The translations under genes and the position numbers were made by a program. This document shows positions 1 to 8,536 of a stretch of 36,107 bases of DNA, one piece after another. Position 1 is the stretch's first letter. The number at the start of each line of letters is the position of its first letter. Origin of the DNA: Faecalimicrobium dakarense (GTDB taxonomy: Bacteria; Bacillota; Clostridia; Peptostreptococcales; Peptostreptococcaceae); contig NZ_HG529409.1 in assembly GCF_000499525.1 (NCBI RefSeq), positions 1 through 36,107 on the forward strand, written 5' to 3'. Below the pieces are notes generated by a model. It did not search any database. It was not told the DNA's origin and saw only the letters and a program-made list of their open reading frames with translations.

Positions 1-66
1 GCATCATTCCTTTATTCCTTTATAAATTTATTATTATTTTTATAAAATCAAAATAAATAATAAAAA

Positions 67-106
67 TATACCTTAACTTATAGATTTTCCTATAAACTAA
101 GGTATA
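67..106 (-). terminator. Terminator after atoE
   Basis: A 16-bp stem with two mismatches (arm ATACCTTAACTTATAG, 6-nt loop) lies about 30 nt beyond the atoE stop. On the minus strand it is followed by a T-rich tract (TATTTTTATT), as expected for rho-independent termination of the LysR-independent ctf/ato transcript. Confidence 0.6.
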
Positions 107-135
107 AATATTAATAATAGTATATATATTATTTA

Positions 136-1497
136 CTACATCCCTATAAACATCAATCCCATTGAAATTATTACACCTGAATATAATAAATCTATTAAGC
201 AAAATCCCATAATATCTTTTGCACCAAGACCTGCAATTCCTAGAGCTGGCAATGCCCAAAATGGTTGTATCATATTTGTCCATGCATCTCCCCAAGCTAT
301 AGCCATGGCAGTTTTAGCAGGATCTACTCCAAGTGCTGCTCCAGCTGGCATCATTATAGGTGCCTGAACTGCCCATTGACCACCGCCTGATGGTATAAAG
401 AAGTTTACTATACCAGCACTTAAAAACGATAACATTGGGAATGTAAATGTTGTTGAAATTTGAACAAAGAAGTTAGATATTAATATAGCTAAAGAAATAC
501 CTTCAGCGTTTACACCTGTCATCATTCCTATTATACCTGCATAAAATGGAAATTGTAACATAATTGGGCCTGCTCCTTTAGCTGCTCCACTCAATGCATG
601 TAAAAATCTTTTTGGAGTCTTATGAAGTGCTATACCTGAAAATAAAAATATAAAGTTTACTATATCTAAATTTAAGCTAAATCCATTATTGATAAAGAAA
701 TATATTATATATGCAAACCCCATTATTGACATTATTATAGTAACTATTTTACTATTCTCTAATTTATCCGCTGGCGTCATTTCATGTCTTTCCATTTCTA
801 TAAACTCATTATCATCTTTTAATAACTCTTTATCTATAACTATTACTTTTTCTTTTGTTGGATGCATTGCTTTATTTAAAAGAGGTAGTGTTATAACTAA
901 TACACCTACTATAGTCATATTAGATAAAGAGAATATAGTTTTACTTGTAGAAATACCTTCAGATCCTATAATTCCTGCGGTAGCAGATACAACTGATTCT
1001 CCACCTGACGCTACTGTTAAAGGTATCGATCCTGAAAGGCCTGCATGCCATAATAGAAAGCCTGAATAAGCTGATGCTATAAGTAATCTGTAGTCTACTC
1101 CATCTACTTCTTTAGCTAATTCTTTAGCAAATATTGCTCCTATAACTAGCCCAAATCCCCAGTTTATTAAACATGCTACTGATGATATAAAAGTTACCAT
1201 TAATATAGCTTGAGTTGGAGACTTCGGTATTCTGGCTAATGACTTAAGTGCTTTTTTAAATGTCGGAGCACTTGCAAGGGTATGACCTAGTACAAGTACT
1301 AATGCCATTTGCATTGCAAAAGCTAACAAGCTCCAAAATCCACTAGTCCAATGTAAAACCATATCCATAGGCCCTTGACCAGTAAATATAATTCCTGAAA
1401 TAAATATTGCAAAAGTTATTATAATACAAAATAAAAATGGATCTGGTAAATAATTTTGGACAATACCAACACAACAATTTGTAAATTTTTTGAACAT
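136..1497 (-). CDS. atoE: Short-chain fatty acid permease, AtoE family
   Basis: A 453-residue polytopic inner-membrane protein of the AtoE/short-chain fatty acid transporter family, expected to move acetoacetate, butyrate or related acids across the membrane. It is hydrophobic almost throughout, with roughly ten to twelve membrane spans and one hydrophilic loop near residues 215-250. The family-like Gly/Pro-rich segments LLWHAGLSGSIPLTVASGG (about residues 150-170) and IPSGGGQWAVQAP (about 370-382) are present. The ATG is preceded by a G-rich site (AAAGGGGGAA). It is the last gene of the thiolase-ctfA-ctfB-atoE order, which supports uptake or export of the acids the CoA-transferase handles. 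A stable hairpin separates it from ctfB, so its dose may differ from that of the enzymes. Family assignment is confident; substrate is inferred. Confidence 0.93.
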   Translation of the reverse strand: MFKKFTNCCVGIVQNYLPDPFLFCIIITFAIFISGIIFTGQGPMDMVLHWTSGFWSLLAFAMQMALVLVLGHTLASAPTFKKALKSLARIPKSPTQAILMVTFISSVACLINWGFGLVIGAIFAKELAKEVDGVDYRLLIASAYSGFLLWHAGLSGSIPLTVASGGESVVSATAGIIGSEGISTSKTIFSLSNMTIVGVLVITLPLLNKAMHPTKEKVIVIDKELLKDDNEFIEMERHEMTPADKLENSKIVTIIMSIMGFAYIIYFFINNGFSLNLDIVNFIFLFSGIALHKTPKRFLHALSGAAKGAGPIMLQFPFYAGIIGMMTGVNAEGISLAILISNFFVQISTTFTFPMLSFLSAGIVNFFIPSGGGQWAVQAPIMMPAGAALGVDPAKTAMAIAWGDAWTNMIQPFWALPALGIAGLGAKDIMGFCLIDLLYSGVIISMGLMFIGM

Positions 1498-1528
1498 ACT
1501 ATTTTCCCCCTTTTTATTATGTCTTTAG

Positions 1529-1562
1529 CTAATAGCCTAAGCTATAAAACTTAGGCTATTAG
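1529..1562 (-). repeat. Intercistronic hairpin between ctfB and atoE
   Basis: A perfect 13-bp stem (arm CTAATAGCCTAAG, 8-nt loop) fills most of the 70-nt gap between ctfB and atoE. On the minus strand no T-run follows directly, so it is not a typical terminator. It may be an mRNA processing or stabilising element, or a weak attenuator. Confidence 0.6.
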
Positions 1563-1567
1563 TATTA

Positions 1568-2242
1568 CTATATAAAACTTAATTGCTCTTCCATTGCTTT
1601 TAGGTTATCACTTATTATTAATTCAGCTTCTGTAGCATTTTTTATATCTTCTATTGTAAACTCTTTATTAATTTCTGTTAAAACCAATCCATCACTTGTT
1701 ACTTCCATAACTCCCATTTCTGTTACTATTAAATCTACTTGGCCTTTAGCTGTTAATGGTAGCTTGCACTCTTTTAGAATCTTAGCCTTTCCTTTAGCCG
1801 TATGTTCCATTGCAACTATTACCTTTCTTGCTCCTACTACTAGATCCATCGCTCCACCCATACCCGGAACTAACTTCCCTGGTATCATCCAGTTTGCAAG
1901 GTTACCTTTTTCATCAACTTGTAGCGCTCCTAGTATTGTTATATCAACGTGTCCTCCTCTTATAATTGAGAATGATGTAGAGCTATCAAAGAATGCTCCT
2001 CCTTCATTTATAGTTACAGGTGCACCTCCTGCATTTACTATATATTTATTCTCTTTATCTTTATCTGGAGTAGGACCTATTCCTATAAATCCATTTTCTG
2101 ATTGTAATGTTATATCTATATCCTTTGGTAAATAATTTGGTACAAGTGTTGGTAGACCTATCCCTAAATTAACTACATCTCCATCTTTTAATTCTTTAGC
2201 TACCCTCTTTGCTATAAACCCTTTTATCTGACTTCTATCCAT
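1568..2242 (-). CDS. ctfB: 3-oxoacid/acetoacetate CoA-transferase beta subunit
   Basis: Beta subunit (224 aa) of a heteromeric class I CoA-transferase (CtfB/AtoA/ScoB family) that moves CoA between acetoacetyl-CoA and a short-chain acid such as acetate or butyrate, in the cytoplasm. The catalytic glutamate of the family SENG motif is visible at about residue 49 ([11 protein letters not shown]). Length matches the family. Its ATG overlaps the stop of the alpha-subunit gene by one base (TAATG), the usual sign of translational coupling of a 1:1 complex. The ribosome binding region is an unusual run of seven G residues. Gene symbol is by family; AtoA or ScoB would be equally fair names. Confidence 0.94.
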   Translation of the reverse strand: MDRSQIKGFIAKRVAKELKDGDVVNLGIGLPTLVPNYLPKDIDITLQSENGFIGIGPTPDKDKENKYIVNAGGAPVTINEGGAFFDSSTSFSIIRGGHVDITILGALQVDEKGNLANWMIPGKLVPGMGGAMDLVVGARKVIVAMEHTAKGKAKILKECKLPLTAKGQVDLIVTEMGVMEVTSDGLVLTEINKEFTIEDIKNATEAELIISDNLKAMEEQLSFI

Positions 2243-2901
2243 TACTTCACCCCCCCATTAATTATGTAATCCACAAATATATGCGGCGTCATTACATGCT
2301 CTGGATTCATATCTCCAATTTCTACAATTTCATCAGCTTCAACTATTACTGTATCTGCTGCAGTCGCCATTACTTGTGCAAAGTTTCTTCCTGAGCCACT
2401 ATAATATGCATTTCCTTTTTTATCTACCTTACTAGCTCCTATTATGGCTAAGTCAGCCTTTAAAGGTTTTTCTAGTAAAAATTCATTTCCATCTATATTA
2501 ATAATATCCTTACCTTCTGCTACCAATGTTCCTATGCCTGTTGGTGTTAAAACTCCACCAAGTCCTGCCCCTGCACTTCTTATTCTTTCAGCCATAGTGC
2601 CTTGTGGTATAAGTTCAAATTCAGTTTCTTTATCATTTAATTGTCTTATAGCCTCTTGATTTAGACCTATGTGAGTAGCTTTTATTTTACTAAATTGCTT
2701 GTTAACAACCATCTTACCTACTCCATAATCTATAAATCCTGTATCATTACATATTAAAGTTAAATCTTTTACCCCTAATTTAACTAGCTCATCTATTATT
2801 TTATGAGGACTTCCACACCCCATAAATCCACTTACCATAACTGTCATAGAATCTTTAACTAAATCTGATAAATTGCTTAAGTGCATAACCTTATTTCTCA
2901 T
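2242..2901 (-). CDS. ctfA: 3-oxoacid/acetoacetate CoA-transferase alpha subunit
   Basis: Alpha subunit (219 aa) of the same heteromeric CoA-transferase. The N-terminal glycine-rich segment [17 protein letters not shown] (from about residue 23) matches the CoA-binding pattern of the CtfA/AtoD family, and the segment [16 protein letters not shown] is also typical. The start ATG has the site GGGGGAT upstream. It sits 20 bp downstream of the thiolase gene and overlaps ctfB, so the three enzymes are one transcription unit: thiolase makes or cleaves acetoacetyl-CoA and the transferase exchanges its CoA. Confidence 0.94.
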   Translation of the reverse strand: MRNKVMHLSNLSDLVKDSMTVMVSGFMGCGSPHKIIDELVKLGVKDLTLICNDTGFIDYGVGKMVVNKQFSKIKATHIGLNQEAIRQLNDKETEFELIPQGTMAERIRSAGAGLGGVLTPTGIGTLVAEGKDIINIDGNEFLLEKPLKADLAIIGASKVDKKGNAYYSGSGRNFAQVMATAADTVIVEADEIVEIGDMNPEHVMTPHIFVDYIINGGVK

Positions 2902-2921
2902 AATTTATCCCCCATTCTTAA

Positions 2922-4127
2922 TTAAATTGATTTAACTATCACACAAGTACCCATTCCTCCACCTATACAAAGTGAAGCTAATCCATGTTCTAAATTTCTC
3001 TTTTTCATTTCATGTATAAGAGTTGTAATTATTCTTGCTCCTGATGCACCTAATGGATGACCTAATGCTATAGCTCCACCATTCACATTAGTTCTTTCTT
3101 CAAACCAGCTGTTATCCACCCCATGATTTTCTTTAAGTTCCTCTATAACCCCCAAAGATTGAACTGCAAATGCTTCATTTAACTCAACTAAATCTATATC
3201 TTCAATTTTCATATCTGCTCTTGTTAAAGCTTCTTTTATTGCTGGCACTGGACCTAATCCCATAACTGCTGGGTCAACTCCACCTTGACCAACAGAAATT
3301 AATTCTGCTATCGGAGTTAATCCATACTCTTTAACTGCTTTTTCAGAAGCTAAAATTACTATACTTGCTCCGTCATTTATTCCTGATGCGTTACCAGCTG
3401 TAACTGTTCCATTGCTTTTAAACGCTGGTCTTAATTTAGATAAAGCTTCTAATGATGTACTTCTATTTGGGTATTCATCTGTATCAACAATAGTAGATCC
3501 TTTTCTTGTTTTAACTTCTATTGGAACTATTTCTGACTTAAATTTTCCTTCATCTAAAGCTTTGATAGCCTTTTCCTGAGACTTAATAGCAAATAAGTCT
3601 TGTCTTTCTCTAGATATGTTATGCTTTTCAGCTATATTTTCAGCCGTTATACCCATATGATAATTATTAAATGCATCCGTAAGTCCATCATTTATTAAAC
3701 TATCTCTAAGTTGCATTCCCCCCATTTTATTTCCTAATCTAGCATCTGCCCCTGTTATATATGGCGCTTGGGACATAACTTCAACTCCGCCTGCCACTAT
3801 TAAATCTGCCATATTAGCCTTTATTTGAGAATATGCTGACATTACTGATTTCATTCCACTTCCACAAATTATATTAACTGTATAAGCCGGTACTTCATTA
3901 GGAACATTCGCAAATATTGCTGCTTGTCTTGCTATCCCTTGACCTTGACCTGCTGATAATACATTTCCTAATATTACCTCATCTATATCACTTGGATTTA
4001 TTTTACTTTCTTCTATAACTGATCTCATAACTTGGCCTGCTAATTCTGCTGCTGATACTTTAGATAAGCTTCCTAAAAATTTCCCAATTGGACTTCTTTT
4101 AGCATTTACAATATATATTTTAGACAT
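2922..4127 (-). CDS. thlA: Acetyl-CoA C-acetyltransferase (thiolase)
   Basis: A 401-residue thiolase that condenses two acetyl-CoA to acetoacetyl-CoA or runs in reverse. The acyl-accepting cysteine is in NIICGSGMKS (about Cys88), the catalytic histidine in ALGHPLGASGARI (about residue 355), and the second catalytic cysteine in CIGGGMGTC (about Cys387). Full family length. Start ATG has AGGGGGAAG eight bases upstream. It is the first gene of the thl-ctfA-ctfB-atoE operon and has its own sigma-A type promoter with an inverted repeat over the -10 region, just downstream of a LysR regulator gene. thlA versus atoB naming is arbitrary. Confidence 0.95.
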   Translation of the reverse strand: MSKIYIVNAKRSPIGKFLGSLSKVSAAELAGQVMRSVIEESKINPSDIDEVILGNVLSAGQGQGIARQAAIFANVPNEVPAYTVNIICGSGMKSVMSAYSQIKANMADLIVAGGVEVMSQAPYITGADARLGNKMGGMQLRDSLINDGLTDAFNNYHMGITAENIAEKHNISRERQDLFAIKSQEKAIKALDEGKFKSEIVPIEVKTRKGSTIVDTDEYPNRSTSLEALSKLRPAFKSNGTVTAGNASGINDGASIVILASEKAVKEYGLTPIAELISVGQGGVDPAVMGLGPVPAIKEALTRADMKIEDIDLVELNEAFAVQSLGVIEELKENHGVDNSWFEERTNVNGGAIALGHPLGASGARIITTLIHEMKKRNLEHGLASLCIGGGMGTCVIVKSI

Positions 4128-4183
4128 TAATACTTCCCCCTAAAGATTTTATTTTAAATTTATGTATATCTGTTCTTTAAGAT

Positions 4184-4213
4184 TAGTATAGTTCTAATAC
4201 TACCCTTTGTGAA
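4184..4213 (-). promoter_or_regulatory. Promoter of thlA operon with overlapping LysR-type inverted repeat
   Basis: On the minus strand TTCACA-N17-TATACT fits a sigma-A promoter (-35 at 4208-4213, -10 at 4185-4190). An inverted repeat TAGTAT-N7-ATACTA at 4184-4202 covers the -10 and part of the spacer, a likely binding site for the adjacent LysR protein. The regulator assignment is inference from position. Confidence 0.55.
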
Positions 4214-4230
4214 ATTCTGTAATTTGCTAT

Positions 4231-4253
4231 ATTTATAACTTAAAGTTATAAAT
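4231..4253. repeat. Perfect 23-bp palindrome upstream of thlA promoter
   Basis: Two 11-bp arms (ATTTATAACTT and its complement) surround one central base. It lies between the LysR terminator and the thlA -35, about 18 bp upstream of the latter. It is either an operator or the remains of a second terminator stem. Confidence 0.5.
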
Positions 4254-4260
4254 AAAAAAA

Positions 4261-4284
4261 GACTGATTTTTATAAAAATCAGCC
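4261..4284 (-). terminator. Terminator of the LysR gene
   Basis: A tight stem (arm CTGATTTTTA) overlaps the LysR stop codon and is followed on the minus strand by a run of seven T. The flanking A run would also let it act on the plus strand. Confidence 0.75.
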
Positions 4285-5169
4285 TTTTTTATCAAGTTTT
4301 TGTTCTACATATTTAATAAAAGTTTTTACACTTTTTGAAATATATTTATCTTTTTTAACTATAAATCCTATATCCCAACTTATATCAGGTTTTTTTATCT
4401 TTATAGTTTTTATATCTTTAGTCTTAAATCTCTCTACTATAGGCTTTGGCATTATAGTTATACCTTGGTTGAGTGCCACAAGTTCTATTATAAAGTCCCA
4501 CTGAGATGTTTGTATTATTATATCAGGAGAAAATCCTGCTGATTCACAAGCATCTATTATTTTATCATACATCATAAAATGTTCATTAAATGTTATAAAT
4601 TTTTCATTTTTTAGTTCTACTATATTTATTGACCTTCTATTTGATAACTTATGTTTTTTGCTTACAACTAGCATAACTTCTCCATCTGTTACCGGAGTAG
4701 TTATTAAATTCTCTGATTCTATTGGAAGTATTACCGCTCCTAATTCTATAGTTTCATCTTCAATTTTATCTTTTATATTATTAGATCCTTCTTCCAATAT
4801 TTTGACCTCTATATCTGGATATTCTTCTTTAAATGCAGCAACTATGGATGTAAAATATACACTCCCTATAACGGGTGGAAGTCCTAGTGTTAAGTGTTTT
4901 TTAGATGCTATTAAACTATCTTCTAGTTTATATATTTCTAAATTTATAATATCTAATGCCTTTTTTGCATTTTCATAAAATATTTCTCCTTCATCTGTTA
5001 GTCTGAAGCTTTTAGTGCTTCTTTCTATTAACTTTGTGTTAGTTTCATATTCTAGAATTTTTATGGCCTTACTAAGTGCTGGTTGTGAAATATGTAAATT
5101 ATTAGCAGCCCTTGTAAAGTTTCTTTCTTTAGCTACTTCTATAAAATACGTTATATCCTTTATATTCAT
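4279..5169 (-). CDS. LysR-family transcriptional regulator of the ctf/ato operon (predicted)
   Basis: A LysR-type regulator of 296 residues with an N-terminal winged helix-turn-helix (FTRAANNLHISQPALSKAIK, about residues 18-37) and a C-terminal periplasmic-binding-protein-like effector domain. I place the start at the ATG at 5169 rather than at 5178, because AAAGG lies nine bases before 5169 but directly against 5178. It is transcribed in the same direction as, and just upstream of, thlA-ctfA-ctfB-atoE but ends in its own terminator. Its likely role is to tune that operon in response to an acid or CoA intermediate; the inducer cannot be read from sequence. Confidence 0.88.
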   Translation of the reverse strand: MNIKDITYFIEVAKERNFTRAANNLHISQPALSKAIKILEYETNTKLIERSTKSFRLTDEGEIFYENAKKALDIINLEIYKLEDSLIASKKHLTLGLPPVIGSVYFTSIVAAFKEEYPDIEVKILEEGSNNIKDKIEDETIELGAVILPIESENLITTPVTDGEVMLVVSKKHKLSNRRSINIVELKNEKFITFNEHFMMYDKIIDACESAGFSPDIIIQTSQWDFIIELVALNQGITIMPKPIVERFKTKDIKTIKIKKPDISWDIGFIVKKDKYISKSVKTFIKYVEQKLDKKG

Positions 5170-5225
5170 GTCCATCATCCTTTTAGTTATATATATCTAT
5201 ATTATAGTTTAATAGCATTTAAAAA

Positions 5226-5250
5226 TCCCCACTAAATAATTTAGTGGGGA
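5226..5250 (-). terminator. Terminator after rsiV
   Basis: A GC-rich perfect stem (TCCCCACTAAA with loop TAA) follows the rsiV stop by a few bases; minus-strand continuation is ATTTTTAAA. This is one of the clearest terminators here. Confidence 0.85.
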
Positions 5251-5257
5251 CTATATT

Positions 5258-6106
5258 TTATTTATTTTGTAAGCTAGCTACAATTTCATTTGGTATTACA
5301 AACTCTTGCATTCCCATATATCCTGGAGCTACTTCATATTTATCAAAACAAATTACTAATTCATTATTTTTATTTATATAGAATTTTTGATCTTTAGTTA
5401 TTGAATTAAAGTTTTCTGCCATTTCATCTTCTATCCAATAAACTTTATCTTTATCTTGTTTCATTCTATCTTTCATTTGGTCTTTAATATTTTCACTTAT
5501 TACATTTACATAATCTGATCCGCTAAACATACCTTCTAAAGTTAATACTGTTTCATTTTCTTTATCTACAGTATAGTATTTACCTTCAGTATTAGATGAT
5601 CCTTGAGCATGGTGAGTATATAATGCTAAAGATAATATCTTATCATTGTCTGTCTTAACATCATACCAAGAATCGACCATTTCCCTTCCTTCTATTCCAT
5701 CTTTTTTAAGTTCTTCTATTTCTTTTAGGTAGTCTTTATATAAAGTTTTTCCTTCTTTTTCAAATTCTTTATTTAATTTATATTCTAGATCTTTATTTTT
5801 TAAGCCTTCAATTTTAGGTGATTTTATAGATACTTCAAATCCATTATCCTCTATTTTATAATTAGCTAAATTTACAACTTTAACTAAGCTTCCTATTACA
5901 GGTACCTTCTCTAATGTGTTAGCAAATGATGGACTTAGGTTTATAGATACTACCATGATGCCAACTGATGCTGCTGCATATACCCATTTAAAACTATTTT
6001 TTACTTTCTTGCCTAATGATTCATTTACTATATCTTCTAATCTGTCAGGAATTTCAATATTATTATATTCATTTTTTAATTGCTCTATTTTTTTATTTTC
6101 TATCAT
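5258..6106 (-). CDS. rsiV: Anti-sigma factor, RsiV-like (DUF3298)
   Basis: A 282-residue single-pass membrane protein: short cytoplasmic N-terminus (about 1-38) expected to hold the sigma factor, one membrane span (about 39-60), and a large outer domain. The C-terminal part with YYTVDKENETVLTLEGMF and FDKYEVAPGYMGMQEFVIP is the DUF3298 domain of RsiV, which in Bacillus subtilis and Clostridioides difficile binds lysozyme and is then cut by signal peptidase and a site-2 protease. An AXA-like site (SPSFA before Asn) directly follows the span, consistent with signal peptidase cleavage. The gene starts 14 bp after the sigma gene, with its binding site in that gap. Lysozyme sensing is by homology; no peptidoglycan deacetylase gene is linked here. 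Confidence 0.87.
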   Translation of the reverse strand: MIENKKIEQLKNEYNNIEIPDRLEDIVNESLGKKVKNSFKWVYAAASVGIMVVSINLSPSFANTLEKVPVIGSLVKVVNLANYKIEDNGFEVSIKSPKIEGLKNKDLEYKLNKEFEKEGKTLYKDYLKEIEELKKDGIEGREMVDSWYDVKTDNDKILSLALYTHHAQGSSNTEGKYYTVDKENETVLTLEGMFSGSDYVNVISENIKDQMKDRMKQDKDKVYWIEDEMAENFNSITKDQKFYINKNNELVICFDKYEVAPGYMGMQEFVIPNEIVASLQNK

Positions 6107-6120
6107 ATTTTCTATCCTTT

Positions 6121-6618
6121 CTATTGTGTAATTTCTATTTTTAATTTTCTTAGTGCTGAATATAGTCTGGTTTTTACAGTATTTACATTCTCGTCTAATA
6201 TGTCTGCTATTTCTTGTATCTTCATATCCTCAAAATATCTTAGTATAATTATAGTTTTATAATCATCATGTAATAAATCTAAGGCTCTATGCAAATCTAT
6301 ATCTTTATATGTGTCATTATAAGTATGTCTATTGCTTATATCCTCTTCATCTAATGCTAGATATTTTTTATTCTTTCTTATATAGTCAATAGCACTGTTT
6401 GTTAGTATTCTATAAAACCATGGCTTAATATAATTTATGTCTTTAAGTTCATTTATTTTAGATAGCCCTTTACATATAGCATCTTGAACAACATCTAATG
6501 AATCATTTTCATTTTTTGTGTAGCTATAGGCCATTCTATAAAACGAATCTTTATTTTCTACTATATAGTCTTTAAATGCTTTTTCTTTATTCTTTTTACT
6601 TGAGCTCAGTAACTTCAT
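6121..6618 (-). CDS. sigV: ECF RNA polymerase sigma factor, SigV/CsfV-like
   Basis: A 165-residue extracytoplasmic-function sigma factor. Region 2 is at about residues 18-85 (YSYTKNENDSLDVVQDAICK) and region 4 at about 110-160 with a helix-turn-helix (IQEIADILDENVNTVKTRLY). Pairing with an RsiV-like gene places it in the SigV group, which controls lysozyme and cell-envelope stress. The likely SD (GGAAGGG) is unusually far (about 12-15 nt) from the ATG, but an in-frame TAG just upstream rules out a longer protein. An ECF-type promoter lies 47 bp upstream, suggesting positive autoregulation. C. difficile naming would be csfV. Confidence 0.9.
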   Translation of the reverse strand: MKLLSSSKKNKEKAFKDYIVENKDSFYRMAYSYTKNENDSLDVVQDAICKGLSKINELKDINYIKPWFYRILTNSAIDYIRKNKKYLALDEEDISNRHTYNDTYKDIDLHRALDLLHDDYKTIIILRYFEDMKIQEIADILDENVNTVKTRLYSALRKLKIEITQ

Positions 6619-6664
6619 CTTAAACTATCACTACCCTTCCTAACTTTAAAGTTACATATATATA

Positions 6665-6692
6665 GACGTTTTTAATATCTCTAAAAGTTTTA
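6665..6692 (-). promoter_or_regulatory. Candidate ECF sigma promoter of sigV-rsiV
   Basis: On the minus strand TAAAAC-N18-CGTC fits the AAC/CGTC pattern of ECF promoters, including those read by SigV. Position just ahead of sigV suggests autoregulation. The spacing is slightly long for the class. Confidence 0.45.
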
Positions 6693-7169
6693 GTAAAGAT
6701 TTATATTTTATAATTTACGTTTATAGTTGTATTAGTTTTTTATTTGTATGTATAAATACTTGTGCTGTATGCTAAGTCTTGTCTTATTTTGCAGAAAATT
6801 ATATTAGGTTTTTGTACCATAATCAAAATTTATTAATTCATTACAATTAGTTATTATACCTATAGAATTTATATCTATAACACTTGTTATGTGTCATATA
6901 AGTTATACTATAAGCTTCGACATATATACCCATATTTTTAAAATTAAAACACATTTTTTCATTTTCTTGTTGACAAAAATATACATATAATTTATTCTCT
7001 AATTAAGGACATATTAATGACATGTCAAATATTTAAAAATACTCTACTTTAATTATTAATATTTTTCATGTTTATATTTTTTTCAATTTTAAGTAAACGT
7101 TTCTTAGAACCACAAAGGAAAACCTATTCATAATTATGTCAAATACAATTTTATATTTTGGGAGGAAAT
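6693..7169. other. Long AT-rich divergent intergenic region
   Basis: About 480 bp between divergent sigV and the DUF3100 operon holds no credible ORF. I see a sigma-A promoter for the rightward operon (6970-6998), a palindrome GACATGTC at 7019-7026 just downstream of it, and two copies of ATAAG (about 6898-6920) separated by 11-12 bp flanked by GTC/GAC. The rightward transcript would have an untranslated leader of about 160 nt with no riboswitch I recognise. Confidence 0.4.
6970..6998 (+). promoter_or_regulatory. Sigma-A promoter of the DUF3100 operon
   Basis: TTGACA (6970-6975), 17-bp spacer, TATTCT (6993-6998). A perfect -35 with a fair -10. The palindrome GACATGTC about 20 bp downstream could be an operator. 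Confidence 0.55.
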
Positions 7170-8018
7170 ATGGAGAACAATAAAAATCTTATCAAATTAA
7201 TGATTACAGCTTTCATTATAGTTGTAGTTTGTGAGTTCATCGGTGAATATACAGTTAATATAGGCCCTGTAGCTTTAGTCTTATTCCCGATGTTATATGC
7301 AGTTATAGTAGGAATTATAATTACACCAGATTTATTAGGTAAAAAAATAAAAGCTTTAAAAGAAATGATTGGTGAAAAAGAAATCAATATTGCTGGTGAT
7401 GTTGTCGGTATAGCATTAGTTCTATTAGGTATAAAGTATGGATCTACTGTTGGTCCTAACTTAGCAAAAATAATAGAAGCAGGACCTGCATTCTTAGCTC
7501 AAGAATTCGGACATATATTAGCTCCATTAGTAGCACTACCTTTAGCTTTATGGTTTGGATTTAAAAGAGAAGCTGTTGGAGCTTGTTCTAGTATAAGCCG
7601 TGAGACTTCTTTAGGTGTTATATCTGAAAAATATGGTATAAATTCACCAGAAGGTAGTGGAGTTTTAGGTACTTACTTAATGGGTACGGTTATCGGTACT
7701 ATATACTTCTCTATATTAGGTTCAGTTTCAATATATACAGGACTTCATCCATATGCATTAGGTATGGCAACTGGAGTTGGTAGTGGTAGTATGATGACTG
7801 CTGCATCAGCTGCACTTACAAAAGTACCAGAAATAGCAGCAGACCCTGCAATGGTTGATACTATACTTTCTTATGGTGCTACAAGTAACATGATGTCTAG
7901 TTTAACAGGACTAATATTCTTAGTATTTATAACTTTACCATTAACTAACAAGTTATATGCTATATTAGAGCCAAAACTTGGTAGAAAAAGTAAAAATAAT
8001 AATAATAAAATAGCATAA
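7170..8018 (+). CDS. DUF3100 family membrane protein
   Basis: A 282-residue polytopic membrane protein that I recognise as the DUF3100 family; its biochemical role is not established. Hydrophobic spans alternate with short loops, with a Gly/Ser-rich stretch MATGVGSGSMMTAASAAL near residue 205-222 and a conserved-looking charged loop around KREAVGACSSISRET (about residue 140). The start is the ATG at 7170 with GGGAGG five bases upstream; the upstream TTG in frame lies inside that site. It is followed 21 bp later by a second small membrane protein and then by an M20 amidohydrolase, so I infer that the two membrane proteins import an amide- or peptide-type substrate that the hydrolase cleaves. 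Confidence 0.75.
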   Translation: MENNKNLIKLMITAFIIVVVCEFIGEYTVNIGPVALVLFPMLYAVIVGIIITPDLLGKKIKALKEMIGEKEINIAGDVVGIALVLLGIKYGSTVGPNLAKIIEAGPAFLAQEFGHILAPLVALPLALWFGFKREAVGACSSISRETSLGVISEKYGINSPEGSGVLGTYLMGTVIGTIYFSILGSVSIYTGLHPYALGMATGVGSGSMMTAASAALTKVPEIAADPAMVDTILSYGATSNMMSSLTGLIFLVFITLPLTNKLYAILEPKLGRKSKNNNNKIA

Positions 8019-8039
8019 TTGAAGAGAGGTGCATTTAAA

Positions 8040-8510
8040 ATGTTTAGTAATATAAATTTAAAAAGAACTGGATACCAATTTGTAGTTATGTTAATAGTTG
8101 GAGCTATGATACTTATAGGACAATTTATAAGTAAAGGTACTTCTATAACAACAGCTCTTCCTGGTATGTTAATAATGATATTTGCAGCTATGATAGCTAT
8201 GATGTTAAAAGATTTATTCCCTAAGTCAATATTCCCTGCTTTTGGATTTGCAACAATAATAGGTTTACTACTTAGTATACCAGGTAACCCTATCTCTGAT
8301 GTATTTAATGCTCAAGTAGCTAACATAAACTTTATGGCTATAACTACTCCACTATTAGCTTTCGCTGGTATATCTGTTGGTAATAAAATAGAAGAGTTAA
8401 AGTCTATGTCTTGGAAAATAGTAGTTATATCATTAGTAGTTTTCACAACTATATTCTTCGCTTGTGCGTCTATAGGACATATTGTATTAAAGATACAAGG
8501 TGTTATATAA
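8040..8510 (+). CDS. Small polytopic membrane protein, DUF3100 partner
   Basis: A 156-residue protein with about four to five membrane spans and almost no soluble part. I do not recognise a named family. The start is ATG 8040 (AGAGAGGTG eight bases upstream), not the upstream in-frame TTG. The C-terminal half (ITTPLLAFAGISVG, then a short charged loop and a last span) looks like half of a symmetric permease. Tight placement between the DUF3100 gene and the amidohydrolase gene suggests it is the second subunit of one transporter. Confidence 0.7.
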   Translation: MFSNINLKRTGYQFVVMLIVGAMILIGQFISKGTSITTALPGMLIMIFAAMIAMMLKDLFPKSIFPAFGFATIIGLLLSIPGNPISDVFNAQVANINFMAITTPLLAFAGISVGNKIEELKSMSWKIVVISLVVFTTIFFACASIGHIVLKIQGVI

Positions 8511-8536
8511 ATTTAAATTAAACTTGGAGGGTTATT

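Noticed and set aside
1-18. Possible start (ATG at 4-2, minus strand) with AAAGGA upstream, of a gene leaving the window
   Set aside because: Only one base of coding sequence would remain, so nothing can be said. A 3-hydroxybutyrate dehydrogenase gene would be a sensible neighbour, but there is no evidence here.
689-1069. Plus-strand open frame of 126 codons inside atoE
   Set aside because: Antisense to a clear transporter gene, with no ribosome site and low-complexity composition.
7089-7106. cre-like sequence (AAGTAAACGTTTCTTA) before the DUF3100 operon
   Set aside because: Three mismatches to the consensus and a position far downstream of the promoter.
7000-7160. Possible riboswitch in the long leader of the DUF3100 operon
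   Set aside because: No stable stem set, terminator or known aptamer motif could be found by eye.
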